Shown: positions 45,730 to 56,217 of the stretch, piece after piece
Numbering within the stretch: the first letter of the stretch is position 1
Layout: each line of letters opens with the position of its first letter
Origin: Chytriomyces cf. hyalinus JEL632
Taxonomy: Eukaryota > Chytridiomycota > Chytridiomycetes > Chytridiales > Chytriomycetaceae
Assembly: GCA_025435555.1 (NCBI GenBank)
Contig: JAIWWG010000137.1
Location: 1-64,000, forward strand
Direction of reading: 5' to 3'
DNA length: 64,000 bases
Position numbers and translations under genes: made by a program
Notes under the pieces: generated by a model
Databases searched by the model: none
What the model saw: only the letters and a program-made list of their open reading frames with translations
What the model was told of the DNA's origin: nothing

Positions 45730-47316
45730 ATGTCCGTTGCTGAGAACCGTTGGCTGCTTTCGCCGCCGTCGAGTGAAACGATCAAAAGCACGCTCAGCAC
45801 TAGCATTGCAATGCCCAGCAACCGCGTGTTCAGCGGCGTCTCAGTCGACGGCTCATCCCCGTCATTCACGCTCACAGTCACGGACTCGCACCTTCTGTGG
45901 GCCACAAACGCCGTCGAACTGCGCCTTGTTTACGCCGCAACGCCGTCGCTCGACAACGCAACAACGCTGACCGTGCGCCACCTGTCACAGCCGCGCGCCA
46001 CACACAAACCCATCTCCATCGCCATCGCCTTTAATCTCGCAAACAGCGGCGACAGAGACGCCCTTCGCTCGGCCATCGCAGGCACTTTGTTTGCTCCGGA
46101 AAAGCCGGTGCTCTTTTTCGTGAATCCGTTTGGCGGCGTCAGACATGCACCGAAACTGTTTGATTCGATTGTCGCGCCAATGATGCGCTTTGCTTGTATC
46201 CCGTTCGTGAGTATTGAGACGACGCACAAGGGCCATGCGGAGGAGGTCCTTCAGAGCACCGATGTTCATCAGTATTCAGCTATTGTTGCTGTCAGTGGAG
46301 ACGGCGTCTTCCACGAGGTGTGCAATGCACTCATGTCTAGGAGGGACTGGCGTGCCGCGCGGAACATTCCAATCGGTACAATTGGTGCTGGATCAAGCAA
46401 TGCCATGAATCAAAATCTTGGCCACTTATTTGTTGAATATGGCGCACTGTCAATCATCAAAGGTGAGTTGTTCGTCTGCCTCCAGCATAGCCCGCTTTAA
46501 AAAACACCCCATGCAGGAACTACAAAACCTATGGACTTGATTTCTGTCACTCTTCATGATTCAAAGAAAGTTGTTTACTCGCACTTGAATATGGCGTTTG
46601 CGTACCTGGCGGATCTGGACATTGAATCTGACAGATTTCGCTGGATGGGTCGCGAAAAAGTGACAGTTTCAGCTTTACTTCGCCTGTTTAATTTACGAAA
46701 ATACCGCGCAAATGTTGGTATCGCACCTCTTGATGGACCGATTCCACCACCTTCCCCACAATCCGACTTGAACGACACAACAATTTTGGACCCTGCCCAA
46801 TCCGACCCAACAGACATTACCCAATGCTACGGTCCAAAGCGACACTTTGAAGTTACACCTCTCAACGATCTTCAAACGTTCCCTATTCAACTCACAGCCG
46901 CAAACGACCCGCTTTCCTTCTTTTCTGCAAGCAACTTGCCCTGGATTGCGAGCGATTTCCAAGCTTCTTATACGGCAGCGATAGATGGCGGATTCTTGGA
47001 CGTGGCTTACGGCGGGAAGGACATTCGCCGAATCAACATGCTGTCGTCGTTTGTCAGCGGTAGTTTGCCTGAAGATGGCTCCAAACACGGAATTGAGCGA
47101 GTCAAGGCGCGCGGGTTTCGGCTGCAGCCGTTTGGATGGAGTTGGAATATGGATCGGTGGAAGGGCGGTGCGGCTGGAGAGGAGAGGGAAAAGGCGCGTC
47201 TTGTAAAGAGTTCTGGAGGCCATGTGGCTGTTAGTGGGGAGCCGTTTGGGATGGAGACTGTGACTGTTGAAGTTCACGAGAAGATGGTGACTGTGTTTGC
47301 AGCGTCGCCGAAATAG
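45730..47316 (+). CDS. sphingosine / long-chain-base kinase
   Basis: Two exons, with one 61-base intron at about 46463, give about 510 residues. The DAGK-type catalytic core shows VLFFVNPFGGVR, the ATP-binding SGDGVFHEVCNAL loop, IGTIGAGSSNAMNQNL and the C-terminal YGGKDIRRIN and HGIERVKARGFRL strands typical of Lcb4/sphingosine kinase. The enzyme phosphorylates long-chain bases to make signalling phosphates. The N-terminal ~115 residues form a separate beta-rich region found in this family. An insertion with Pro/Asp (GPIPPPSPQSDLNDTT) lies mid-protein. The start is the first ATG after the shared promoter. Confidence 0.9.
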
Positions 47317-47608
47317 CTTTATGTTGTCTTCATTTCTTTGGGGATGTGTGTTTATATCAAAATGATGATTCGGGGTGTAGGTGGTGGTGGGAATGATGCT
47401 CGCTCTTCGTTCTTTTAATTTCACAGTCTTCGTATCGCTTCTGAAACAACTTGATTCTTAGCCTGGGAGTGCCGTTTTTGATGGTTTCTGACGAGATATT
47501 TATTATTGAAACCGAAAACATATTTGACTCCCAAAAAACTGAAATCAAGAAACCCCAAAAATATAAACGGACGGACGGTGGTTACTTCAAAATGCGTGAA
47601 CGCGTAGC

Positions 47609-48625
47609 TCACAAATCTTGGTGCAATGTACCATCTTCAGACGTCTGCCGCCCATGCGCTTGAACCTCTACCGTATTCTGCTCCTCAATCTGAGTACTCA
47701 GCGCCTCAATCTGCGCTTTGAACCCTTCCAACTCGTCCTGCTTCTCTTGCAACACTTGGATCTGCTCACGCCGTTTCTCCTCTTCCAAACGACTCATGAT
47801 TTGCAATTCTTCCAGCTGCGCAATTAACGCGTCACGCTGCTGAGACACCCATTCAGAAGCTTCACTGCTTTCCTCTGTGGTTGGGTCGATGGAGTTGATT
47901 TCTTCGAGAAGCGCAGTCAAGTTCATTGCGATGAACGAGTTAATGTCTTCAGCCTCCGCGTCTTCGTCGTCCTCATCGACCTCGACGTCATCGTACGCAG
48001 CGTGTAGGGTGTCTCCATCAACTTCTTGATTGAGGAGAGTTTCGGTTTCAGGATTGGATTGTTCCGGAACTTCAATGCTTGTGGCTGGGTTGGCGTGTTC
48101 GGAGGCGGAATAAGCTTCTGCAGCAGCGGAGGTGGACACGTGGAGCAGGTCTGCGTACTTTGATTGCGATTCCTGAAGCTCTGTCACGCGGATATGGAGG
48201 CTATTGACGGCATCGGCGTCGTTCCTGGGTTACTTGTGTTTACTTCAAAAACGAATAAGAGACACATCTGGTGGGGTACGTTTTTACTTTTTAACGGCGT
48301 CCGCGACTTGAGTCTTGAGTGTCACGAGCTCCTGTCTTTTGCTGGAATAACATCATCGGGAAAATAAACAAAGGTTTGAACAACAAGCAAGAAAACACGA
48401 ACAAAAAAAACAACTCAACTGGCCCAGATCCGCCAAAGCTTCGCGCATCAAGTTCATGTGGTTCTCGCGTACTTTAAGGTGTGTGCGTTGAATGGCAAGG
48501 AGCTCCTCCATTTGGGTGAGGGTCTCTGCGTCTTCTTTTTCCTGATCCTCTTGACAGAGCGTCTCGGTGTCGAGCAACGGGGTCTCTTCAGGCAGAGCTG
48601 CGGCGGTGGCGGTGATGCATTCCAT
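47609..48625 (-). CDS. coiled-coil protein, function unknown
   Basis: Three exons. The first (48625-48418) is acidic, then helical (LAIQRTHLKVRENHMNLMRE); a short middle exon supplies KRQELVTLKTQVADAVK; the last (about 48205-47609) starts near LHIRVTELQESQSKYADLL, passes through a very acidic stretch (VEVDEDDEDAEAEDI) and ends in a strong heptad coil (SRLEEEKRREQIQVLQEKQDELEG ..., given only in part). There is no membrane segment or enzyme motif. It may be a cytoskeletal or kinetochore-type structural protein; nothing in the context decides. The intron phases keep the heptads, which supports the model. Confidence 0.6.
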
Positions 48626-48814
48626 CTTTTCAGTTTTCGTGGAGGTATTTCAAGTGCCCGCCGTGTTTTCTTTTTTGGATGTATCGACAATCTTTCATGT
48701 GCCACAACAATGAGACGTTGAAAATCCCAACATTTTATGTTATCGTTTATCAAATCGCTTTGCATAAACCGAGACAATTGGGAATGCTAAAGAAGAGGTG
48801 TGTGCGTGAGGGCA

Positions 48815-49834
48815 TTAAGCCACGCTGAGCAGAGTCACGGCCGAGAGACCCGTCAACAGCAGCACTTGCAGCGTTGCAACGGGCCACCAGCTCACATCAA
48901 TCCCCCATGACTGACGCCGCTGCAACTCCCGCTCTTTTAGCACGCGTGGGTCCAGCAGCAGCCGATTCGCTGTGTCAACGTGTCGTCCACGAATGGCTGC
49001 AAGCAACGCGCGATTCTCGCATGCAGATGGGTCCACCTCTTTGTCCAAACCCCCCAAATCCAATAGAATCGATATTATGTCCGTATGTCCATGCATTGCC
49101 GCTAGAAACAGTGCAACATTGTCCCAAGCTCCAGGATCAACACTTTCAAAAGACAGCAGAGAAACGACAATGTCGGCGTGTCCGTGCATGCACGCAATGC
49201 GCATGGCGTGGTTGCAGCTCACATTGGGATCGATCTGAGGTTGCTTCGCAAGAGCCTGTAGAACTGATGGCGAGATCTGCAAGCGCTTGCATATTGATTC
49301 AGTCGAGTGATTCGAGGTCCGCAGCGATGAATCGGAGACAGAGGACGGCGGTGGAACTCTCCCGCATAGAAGCAATAGACGGATAACATTCCAGTATTCT
49401 TTGGAGGTTGCCCATTTGAGAATGCTGCTGCCTCCGCTCGAGACGCTGAATCCGTCCACCTCTGAAACAAGCGACACACACATTCGGAAAGCAAAGGTAC
49501 TAGAAATGTTCCACCAGTGCAGGAGCATGAATGCGTCCCGGCGAAATGCCTCGGCAAAGAGAACAGTTTTGTAGGTGGAAGGAAGCAGCCGCCAGTTATC
49601 AAAGACATCTAGGTTGTTTGCGAGCACGAATGCATCGAAAGTGAAATGAAGCAGGTTCGCGGCGAGATGGCCACGTGCGAAGGAGAGGCTGTTGAGGATG
49701 GGGGACGCTTGAAGAAGGCCCTTTGAGGTCATTGCCAAGCTGCGCAGGTTCTTGTCGATGGGTAGATGGAGTGTTATGCACCAGAGCAGTTCCGGAAGAA
49801 ACTGTGCCTGGCGCGAGGGAGGGAGGGACGGCAT
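48815..49834 (-). CDS. ankyrin-repeat protein with F-box-like head and C-terminal membrane helix
   Basis: A single exon of 339 residues. The head (FLPELLWCITLHLPIDKNLRS) resembles an F-box-like helix pair. From residue about 195 there are three to four ankyrin repeats, for example NHAMRIACMHGHADIVVSLL, NVALFLAAMHGHTDIISILL and NRALLAAIRGRHVDTANRLL. The C-terminus is hydrophobic (VATLQVLLLTGLSAVTLLSVA), suggesting a tail anchor or membrane association, unusual for an F-box-type protein. Such single-exon ankyrin proteins are numerous in zoosporic fungi. It faces the FAD oxidoreductase gene across 64 bases. Confidence 0.75.
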   Translation of the reverse strand: MPSLPPSRQAQFLPELLWCITLHLPIDKNLRSLAMTSKGLLQASPILNSLSFARGHLAANLLHFTFDAFVLANNLDVFDNWRLLPSTYKTVLFAEAFRRDAFMLLHWWNISSTFAFRMCVSLVSEVDGFSVSSGGSSILKWATSKEYWNVIRLLLLCGRVPPPSSVSDSSLRTSNHSTESICKRLQISPSVLQALAKQPQIDPNVSCNHAMRIACMHGHADIVVSLLSFESVDPGAWDNVALFLAAMHGHTDIISILLDLGGLDKEVDPSACENRALLAAIRGRHVDTANRLLLDPRVLKERELQRRQSWGIDVSWWPVATLQVLLLTGLSAVTLLSVA

Positions 49835-49898
49835 GAGCCAGCGCTTGGTTGACTTGACAGCTTGTTCGGAATGACAATTTTATTAAAATTGAAGTTAA

Positions 49899-51829
49899 AT
49901 GCAGGACATTGAGGATCTCAGACGCAGAGACACGTTCGACGTTGTCGTGATTGGCGCGGGCGTCATTGGATGCTCGATTGCGCGTGCTCTGTCGCGCTTC
50001 AGTCTGCGCGTGGCCGTGCTCGACAAGGCCGACGACGTTGCTGCCGGCGCTTCGAAGGCAAACTCGGGCATTGTCCACGGCGGCTACGACGAAACCAACG
50101 GTACTTTGAAGGCACGTGTTGCCCACTGGGGAAATTCGCTTTTTGCGGGCTTGGATAAGGTGGGGTTGTGTTTGACAGGTTGTTCACTTCCTGTTCCGTG
50201 TGACTTGTGTTGCATGCTGCACAGCTTGCTTTAACACTCGATCTGGCAGGACCTTTCGTTTGGCTTCAGAGTCACCGGCTCTCTCGTGCTTGCGTTCTCG
50301 GAAGAAGAAGTGCCCGAGCTTGAGCGCCTCCTTCAAAACGGGATCAAGAACGGTGTCAAGGACCTGCGCATCATCGGACGAGACGAGATCATTCGACTAG
50401 AGCCTTATATCAATCCAAATGTCGTCAAGGCGCTGCACTGCCCACACACAGGTTGGTTCGTTGTTGATTTGCACATGGATCAGAGTCCTTGATTTATAAC
50501 AGACTGCTTTTCGCACGCGTAGGAATCACTTCTCCGTACGAGTACACAATCGCTTTAGCAGAAAACGCTGTCCAAAACGGCGTCGAGTTCCATCTGGGAT
50601 CGGAAGTGACGGACATTCAACGACTCGATCCTTCGCCAAAGTTGCCAAAAGGCGGATTTCTAGTTCGAACCCCGCTCGATCAACACCAAGAATACATGAC
50701 AAGGTACATCATCAACGCTGCGGGCCTCTATTCGGACAAGATTGCTGCCATGTTGGGTGCCGCGGACTTTTCCATACTCCCTCGAAAGGGAGAGTATATA
50801 ATTCTGGACAAGAGCCAAGCAAAGTTCGCATCGCGTGTCTTATTTCCGGTTCCAAATGCGACACGAGGAAAGGGAATCTTGGTATCCCAAACCTTTCACG
50901 GAAACCTGTTGCTCGGGCCAACATCAAGAGATGTGAACGAAGATCCGCGAACAAATAATCAGATTCTGGGAGATATCCTTGGCTCTGCAAGAATGAGTGT
51001 TCCAAGTTTTGATCCTACGAAAGCTATTACCTCTTATTCTGGTGTCTATTATTTAGTTGGACTGTTTTGGAAGAAGGCTGATGATACATTGCTTGTTACA
51101 GGACTCCGCGCGAAATGTTCCCGCAAAGACTTTATTATAGAAGAGTCGCCTAAATGCCCTGGCCTCGTTAACGTTGCTGGCATCGACTCTCCTGGTTTGA
51201 CTTCCTCGCCCGCAGTTGCCGAACTAGTTGTCACAATTCTCGAAGCCATGGTCACGCGCGACTTTCACCAAAAGCTTATAATCAACGAGTGGTTTAATCC
51301 CGTGCGGCCTCCAATCATTTTCAAGAAAGGTCCAAACTACAAAGGTGAGAACAGAAAGAAAACTCTTCACACAAAACATCTGATTCAAATACTTCTTTGT
51401 TTTTTTAAGGTCAAATCGATCATCCGACAACTCCCGCGCTGAATATCATCTGTCGATGTGAAGCCGTCTCCGAAGCTGAAATTATCGATGCAGTTCATCG
51501 ACCACTCGGAGCCCATTCAACTGACGCTGTAAAGAAACGCACCCGTGCAGGAATGGGTCATTGTCAAGGAACATTCTGCGAACCACGAGTGGTTTGTGCC
51601 CTGCCAATTCTTTGGGTTGCTGCCATTCTGATTACCAAACAAAACTTTTCATTCAAACAAAAAGGCCCAACTGCTTTCACGTGAATTGCATATCCCAGTC
51701 GCGCAAGTACAACGCAGAGGAGTTGGTAGTTCATTACTTCCACACAAACGAGTGACGGAGGAGGACAGAGCCCTTTTGGAGCGGCTTTCAAATGGGGAGA
51801 AAAATGTAGTTTCACGGGTCAAATTGTGA
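49899..51829 (+). CDS. FAD-dependent oxidoreductase with C-terminal BFD-type [2Fe-2S] domain (GlpA/LhgO-like)
   Basis: About six exons. The N-terminus has a Rossmann FAD motif ([16 protein letters not shown]) and the DAO-family body: [75 protein letters not shown]-terminal BFD-like iron-sulphur domain follows with C-x-C ([13 protein letters not shown]) and C-x4-C ([10 protein letters not shown]), all four cysteines kept. The architecture is that of prokaryotic GlpA-type glycerol-3-phosphate dehydrogenases or L-2-hydroxyglutarate oxidase relatives. The substrate is not determined. Introns show it is a settled nuclear gene even if ultimately acquired from bacteria. One intron (about 51045-51100) removes [10 protein letters not shown]-like sequence and joins SYSG to GLRAKCS. 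Confidence 0.85.
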
Positions 51830-52042
51830 GATTATGTCCAAAGCTTCGTTCCAAGTTTGCAGCAGCATCCTGAAAGATTATTCGTGCAATAAACACTTGC
51901 GTGATTTTTTGGTAGCCAACGTGCAGTGAGACTCAAATTGGCGCCACAGTGACTGCTCAACTTGGCTGATGCAGCCTGCTCAGATATTACCATCCCCCAA
52001 TCATACAATTAAAGAGAGTAAAGGTTTATAGAACGCAAAGTC

Positions 52043-52795
52043 TCAGTGACACTGAACACCTTTAGATCCACCCCGCGTTTTCCCTTGAAACAAGTAAAAC
52101 CCAACCCCAGTCCCCGCCAATATCGCAAGCACCAGCCACATATTCAACGTCATAAACACAGTCATAATCACAAGCGACGAAAACGACGATCCAACATGAA
52201 ACAGTGTCCGCGTCATGTGAGATTTTTCGAATTGGGCTTTACTGCCTCCAGAGAGTTTGTTGAGTGATGTTAAGAGGCTGTTGTTGAGGGATGTGGACGG
52301 TGCGGTGGATTGGGAAAGTTCTAGGTCGTCGTCGGTGGGTGCATTGGGGGAGCCTCGGCCATTGTCCAGGAGTCGTGAGTGCCGCGCTTCGAGGAGATTT
52401 CTCTGGTACTGGAGGTATTCGTGGCTGATAAAAGGGTTCCAAAAGAGTTAGATGGTTCAAGAGGCACAAATCTCTCGATATTGCCGCTCACCCAAACGCC
52501 ATGAAGAATACGACAATGCAGAGTAAATACATGGACATGGGCCCGCTTGTTTTCCACGACGTGAACAGAAGCTCGGTTTCTAAGCTGCAAGTTTCAGTGC
52601 CCCAACGATGAATGCGGAAATAGGTTTTTATCTCTCACCGTAACCCCAATTGAACGTCATGGACATGCCATGGCTCATGGTGTGCGCGGATCCGTGGGAT
52701 TCTGAGTGCACATGCGCGCTTTGCGAGATTGTGCCTGGAACAGTCACGGACTTGGGTGCCGATGCCTGGTCGTGGTTGTGTGCGGAATGATCCAT
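52043..52795 (-). CDS. Ctr-family copper transporter
   Basis: Ctr proteins form trimeric channels for Cu(I). Three exons: a Met/His-rich outer N-terminus (MDHSAHNHD, HTMSHGMSM), then FNWGYG across an intron into ELLFTSWKTSG and a first membrane helix (YLLCIVVFFMAFGHEYL). A ~65-residue cytosolic loop precedes a second helix with the essential M-x3-M (VIMTVFMTLN) and a third with the G-x3-G packing motif (AGTGVGFYLF). The C-terminus has a CH pair (GVQCH), as metal-handing tails do. All functional residues are present. Whether it acts at the plasma or vacuolar membrane is open. Confidence 0.93.
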
Positions 52796-53337
52796 TTTTT
52801 AAGTTTATGGTTGGTTAAATACAGCATGCACATTTCAAGCTCAATGGGATGTCAAGGAGACTGGACCATCGCCACTGCGCATCTTGAACCATTCATCCAA
52901 TTGGAGGACGTGGGCTATAAAGAAAACGGATCGATCAAATGACGGCTTGAGTTATTGACAAGGGTCTGTTTTCGGATCCACATTCCGGTAGTTCTGCCAG
53001 AAAGGCGATGCGCATGTGAATTCAAATGAAACCAAGTCGAGCGCTCTGATCTGGTTCACTGCCCGCACACGATATTCGCACCAACAAACCACCCAAAAAA
53101 AACTCGCGCATTTTATTTCGAAGGGCTGTTTCCATATTGTAGTGATGGACGACTGATGGAGGCAAGTTGTGAGGCTTTGATTTTAACGCGTTCGATACAA
53201 GTGCAAACGAGAGTCAGTAACAATTTGTGAAGCACAAAAGTCCAGTGATGCATATGCTGTAAGCCATCGCGATAGTAAAATGGTTCTCCCAGTAATGAAA
53301 GAGAGCTTATATGCGACATGCTTTTAATAGTGTTTGA
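52796..53337. other. intergenic, no gene recognised
   Basis: This 542-base stretch holds the copper-transporter promoter and the 3' end of the next minus-strand gene. Short frames (for example 53113-53319 minus) lack conserved features. No copper-responsive element could be claimed by eye. Confidence 0.35.
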
Positions 53338-53784
53338 TCAATGAAGTGATTTCGAGATTTGCTGTGTCCACTGGTCCGCCGAGAGAATATCAACCAACAT
53401 CATTTGCAACTCTGCGAGGAGGTGTTCCACGTTTCTGAGTTTGCGCGTGCTTGCTTTCAACTCCTGCAATGGTGTGGGTGTGTGAGTGCTGCGACAAGTG
53501 CGACATTGCATCTTTAATGGCGATTTTACATTCTTCAGCAGATCGCGCTCTTGCACCAAGGCTTCAGCATCCAAGCGTTCCTCTGACTGCGCGTCGTCGC
53601 TAGCATCGCTTGCATTCAGGACTCGAAGTGCTTCCTCTAACAGCTCCATCTGCTGCCGCCGCACATGCTCATTATCGCTGCGCTGAACTGTCTCTCTCAG
53701 TACACCCAGAATGACAAGAGCGTCGTTTGCGGCCAGAAGAGTATCGCCTTTATGGTTGGGCATATTTAAATATTTACTTTGCAT
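53338..53784 (-). CDS. short coiled-coil protein, function unknown
   Basis: A single exon of 148 residues (or 141 from the Met at 53763, MPNHKGDTLLAANDAL). It is almost wholly helical and charged (HVRRQQMELLEEALRVL, ERLDAEALVQERDLLKNV) with a central CRTCRSTH that could bind metal with a partner, and an amphipathic end (LRNVEHLLAELQMMLVDIL). The size and layout suggest a small complex subunit. No family was recognised. It is divergent from the GT61 gene, with 62 bases between start codons. Confidence 0.55.
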   Translation of the reverse strand: MQSKYLNMPNHKGDTLLAANDALVILGVLRETVQRSDNEHVRRQQMELLEEALRVLNASDASDDAQSEERLDAEALVQERDLLKNVKSPLKMQCRTCRSTHTPTPLQELKASTRKLRNVEHLLAELQMMLVDILSADQWTQQISKSLH

Positions 53785-53846
53785 AAACTGGATTCAAGAT
53801 TGATTGGAGGAATGCCAGTTTTTATAAATAGCAACGAATCCCGAAT

Positions 53847-55658
53847 ATGCCGCCCCGCCGCCAGATCAGCCAGTGGGCCACCCGATGCGTGGTTCTTCTA
53901 TCGGCACTCGCCCTCGCGACGCAGGTCTTCCACCTCCTCCGCGGCGACTTTGTCCATCCCTCGCGCCGGCACAGCGAGCAACCCGTGGCTCCACAGGACC
54001 CGCCGTTACCAGAAAGCGCTCGCAGGAAGATCATTGGATTGGGTGTGAGCCAGAAGCAACCAATTCCCGGCAACAATTTGCTGCAACTCTCTACAAACAC
54101 GCACTTTAATGCACGATCTGTGCGTATCTCACGGGATCCTGCTGCTGCTGCTGCAAATACAGTTTCAGTCAACTCGCGAAGATATTCGCATTTCAGATGT
54201 GTAGGGGATGATAACAATCCGGAGGGTCGCAGGGAGCGCATCTGCGTCTTTGAAAACGTTTGCTACGACACAACGAACTCCCAGTGGACTTACCATGTGC
54301 GTACTTTTCCTTCATGATGCGCTCAATAACTCATTGCGTAATATAGGTCAGGGGCAACTCTTCTCGGAAGCCAGTCCTGTTTGATGCGACCAATGGCGAG
54401 AGGTGATTTTCAACCAACTTATCTAACATGGCTCACACGCTCCTGCCATAGATTGGAATTCTATGAAAGTCGGCAAGACTACCAAGTGGGATTCGTTGCT
54501 CTGTCCGGATTCACAGAGGGCTCTACGGACTGGTGGCCAACGGTAGGCTGGAATTGGCCCAACTTTTTCACACAATTTTGAACAACATTGCCATCAGATT
54601 TCGACGTCACCATCTCCTGCTGTTCTATCTCCCGAAACTACAGTGGTTCTCGACAATTTGCATGCACTCTTCCACTTGGCTGTTCATGATGGTATGGCCC
54701 CGGAGCTTGATAACGTTCTCATATTCACGACACAAAATCAGACAACCTGGGCCACCTCCTATGGGAAGAAATGGCAGCGCTATGGTATGGAATGATTCGA
54801 CTTAACGCGTTCAGCGACGAACTCGTCCCAATGCACATGTTGGGGACTCTTCCAGACCGAAAACTCAATGTCAAATTCCGCACCGCGTTCATGCCCGCAA
54901 TCACACCCAAAGATCCAGTCAGTTTCAACGATTACATGAAAAAAACAGTCGCCAAGCAGCGCGCAGCAACACATGTCTGCTTTGATCAACTCATGGCGGG
55001 CGGAAACATGCTTCGATTTTTTCAAAGTCACGGTTGGCACAATCAAGGTCACGAACCGCTTTTCTATTCGCTGCGAAACCGGATTCTCAAGCATCACGGC
55101 ATTGATCCGGAAATTGTGCCCAAAACACATCGAATCGTTTTCACAAACAAGACGGAAACGCTTAAAAAGAACATTGACGGTGGACTTGCCAAGAACCGAG
55201 GGATTGCGAATCTGCGCGAGCTTGTGCAACATGTTCAGACAAAGTATCCCGATGTCGACGTGCAAGTTGTTGAGTGGCAGAAGTTGTCGATCAAGAAGCA
55301 GCTGGATCTGATGCACAGCACGACAATTTTTATCACACCAAGCGGCGGAGTTTCGACGATGCTTCCGTTTCTGCCTGAGGGCGGACATGCAATCATTCTC
55401 GACTACTTTGAGCGCAAGGGAGAGGCTTATTACGGTACGCAAGCAGGGACAAGCGTTTCCATGGAGGCGCCAATGTGGAATCATTTTCCGTTCATCAAAA
55501 AGCTGTATTATCAAGTGTGGGGCAGTCAGGACTTTGTCAGTGACATTCCTGGAAAGTCAGTAGAGGACGTTGATTGGCGATATGAGGCGTCTGTGAAAGT
55601 GGACTTTGAGAGAATGGACAAACTCATTGAAGCTGCATTTGAGGACATGGAGCCGTGA
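53847..55658 (+). CDS. GT61-family glycosyltransferase (DUF563), type II membrane protein
   Basis: The N-terminus is basic with one membrane helix (CVVLLSALALATQVFHLL). The family core appears in several exons: CVFENVCYD, the crucial junction HD/DNLGHLLWEEMAALW (52-base intron, donor GTATGG near 54690), RAATHVCFDQLMAGG, RNRILKHHGI, HRIVFTNKTETLKK, the domain QVVEWQKLSIKKQLDLM and the signature STTIFITPSGGVSTMLPFL then GGHAIILDYF. GT61 enzymes add sugars to glycans or proteins in the Golgi; plant and fungal members include xylosyl- and arabinosyltransferases. The acceptor is unknown. The frame is kept through about five introns. With the two GT90 genes it gives three secretory-pathway glycosyltransferases in this window. 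Confidence 0.85.
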
Positions 55659-56217
55659 ATAAACCGGCACTCGCTCAGGTGTTCTGCATGTTTATAGCCA
55701 GCATCTATACACGCGTGTTTGGAGTTGCGGGTGACCGTCGTTTGTCACAGTCGCTCCAATCAAATTTGCGGACGTGGAAAATTTTAAGAAATGGCCAAGC
55801 CCGCGCTGATCTTCACTTGCAAAGCAAAGCAGCAGCATCCCTTCGTAAGGTGCAACGGCGACTGCAAGTTTCGTTGGTAGGAATATAGACTGTGCCGCAG
55901 AGTAAAACTCCCACGCGTTGTTTGGAATAGTGTACCGCCAGTCTCCACCAGGTCACATTGACCAGAGTCCGACTGGCATGGATCATCCCGCCCATCGCTA
56001 GCCACGCAGCAAGGGTGCTGCCCCGCATGTGCATCCTGCTCTGCTTCCGAGTGCGGAGAGTGACCCAAACTGCAACGTTCGTGTCACACGCTAAATCATG
56101 GGTCAATAAACAGAACTAAAAGGAGACGTGGTTGCCAAATAAAAATTCATCATTTAAAAACCAAGCCAACAAGAACAAATAAATTTGAACAAAATAAACT
56201 CTTGGAAACGCAAGTCC
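55659..56217. other. intergenic, one doubtful minus-strand ORF
   Basis: This 559-base stretch precedes the bZIP array. A 97-codon minus-strand ORF at 56106-55813 has a mildly hydrophobic, Cys-containing middle (VGVLLCGTVYIPTNETC) but no family resemblance; it may be chance. Nothing else was seen. Confidence 0.25.

Noticed and set aside
55813-56106. 97-codon minus ORF before the bZIP array as a real gene
   Set aside because: No conserved motif, no nearby promoter sign and weak composition; mentioned only as a doubtful frame.
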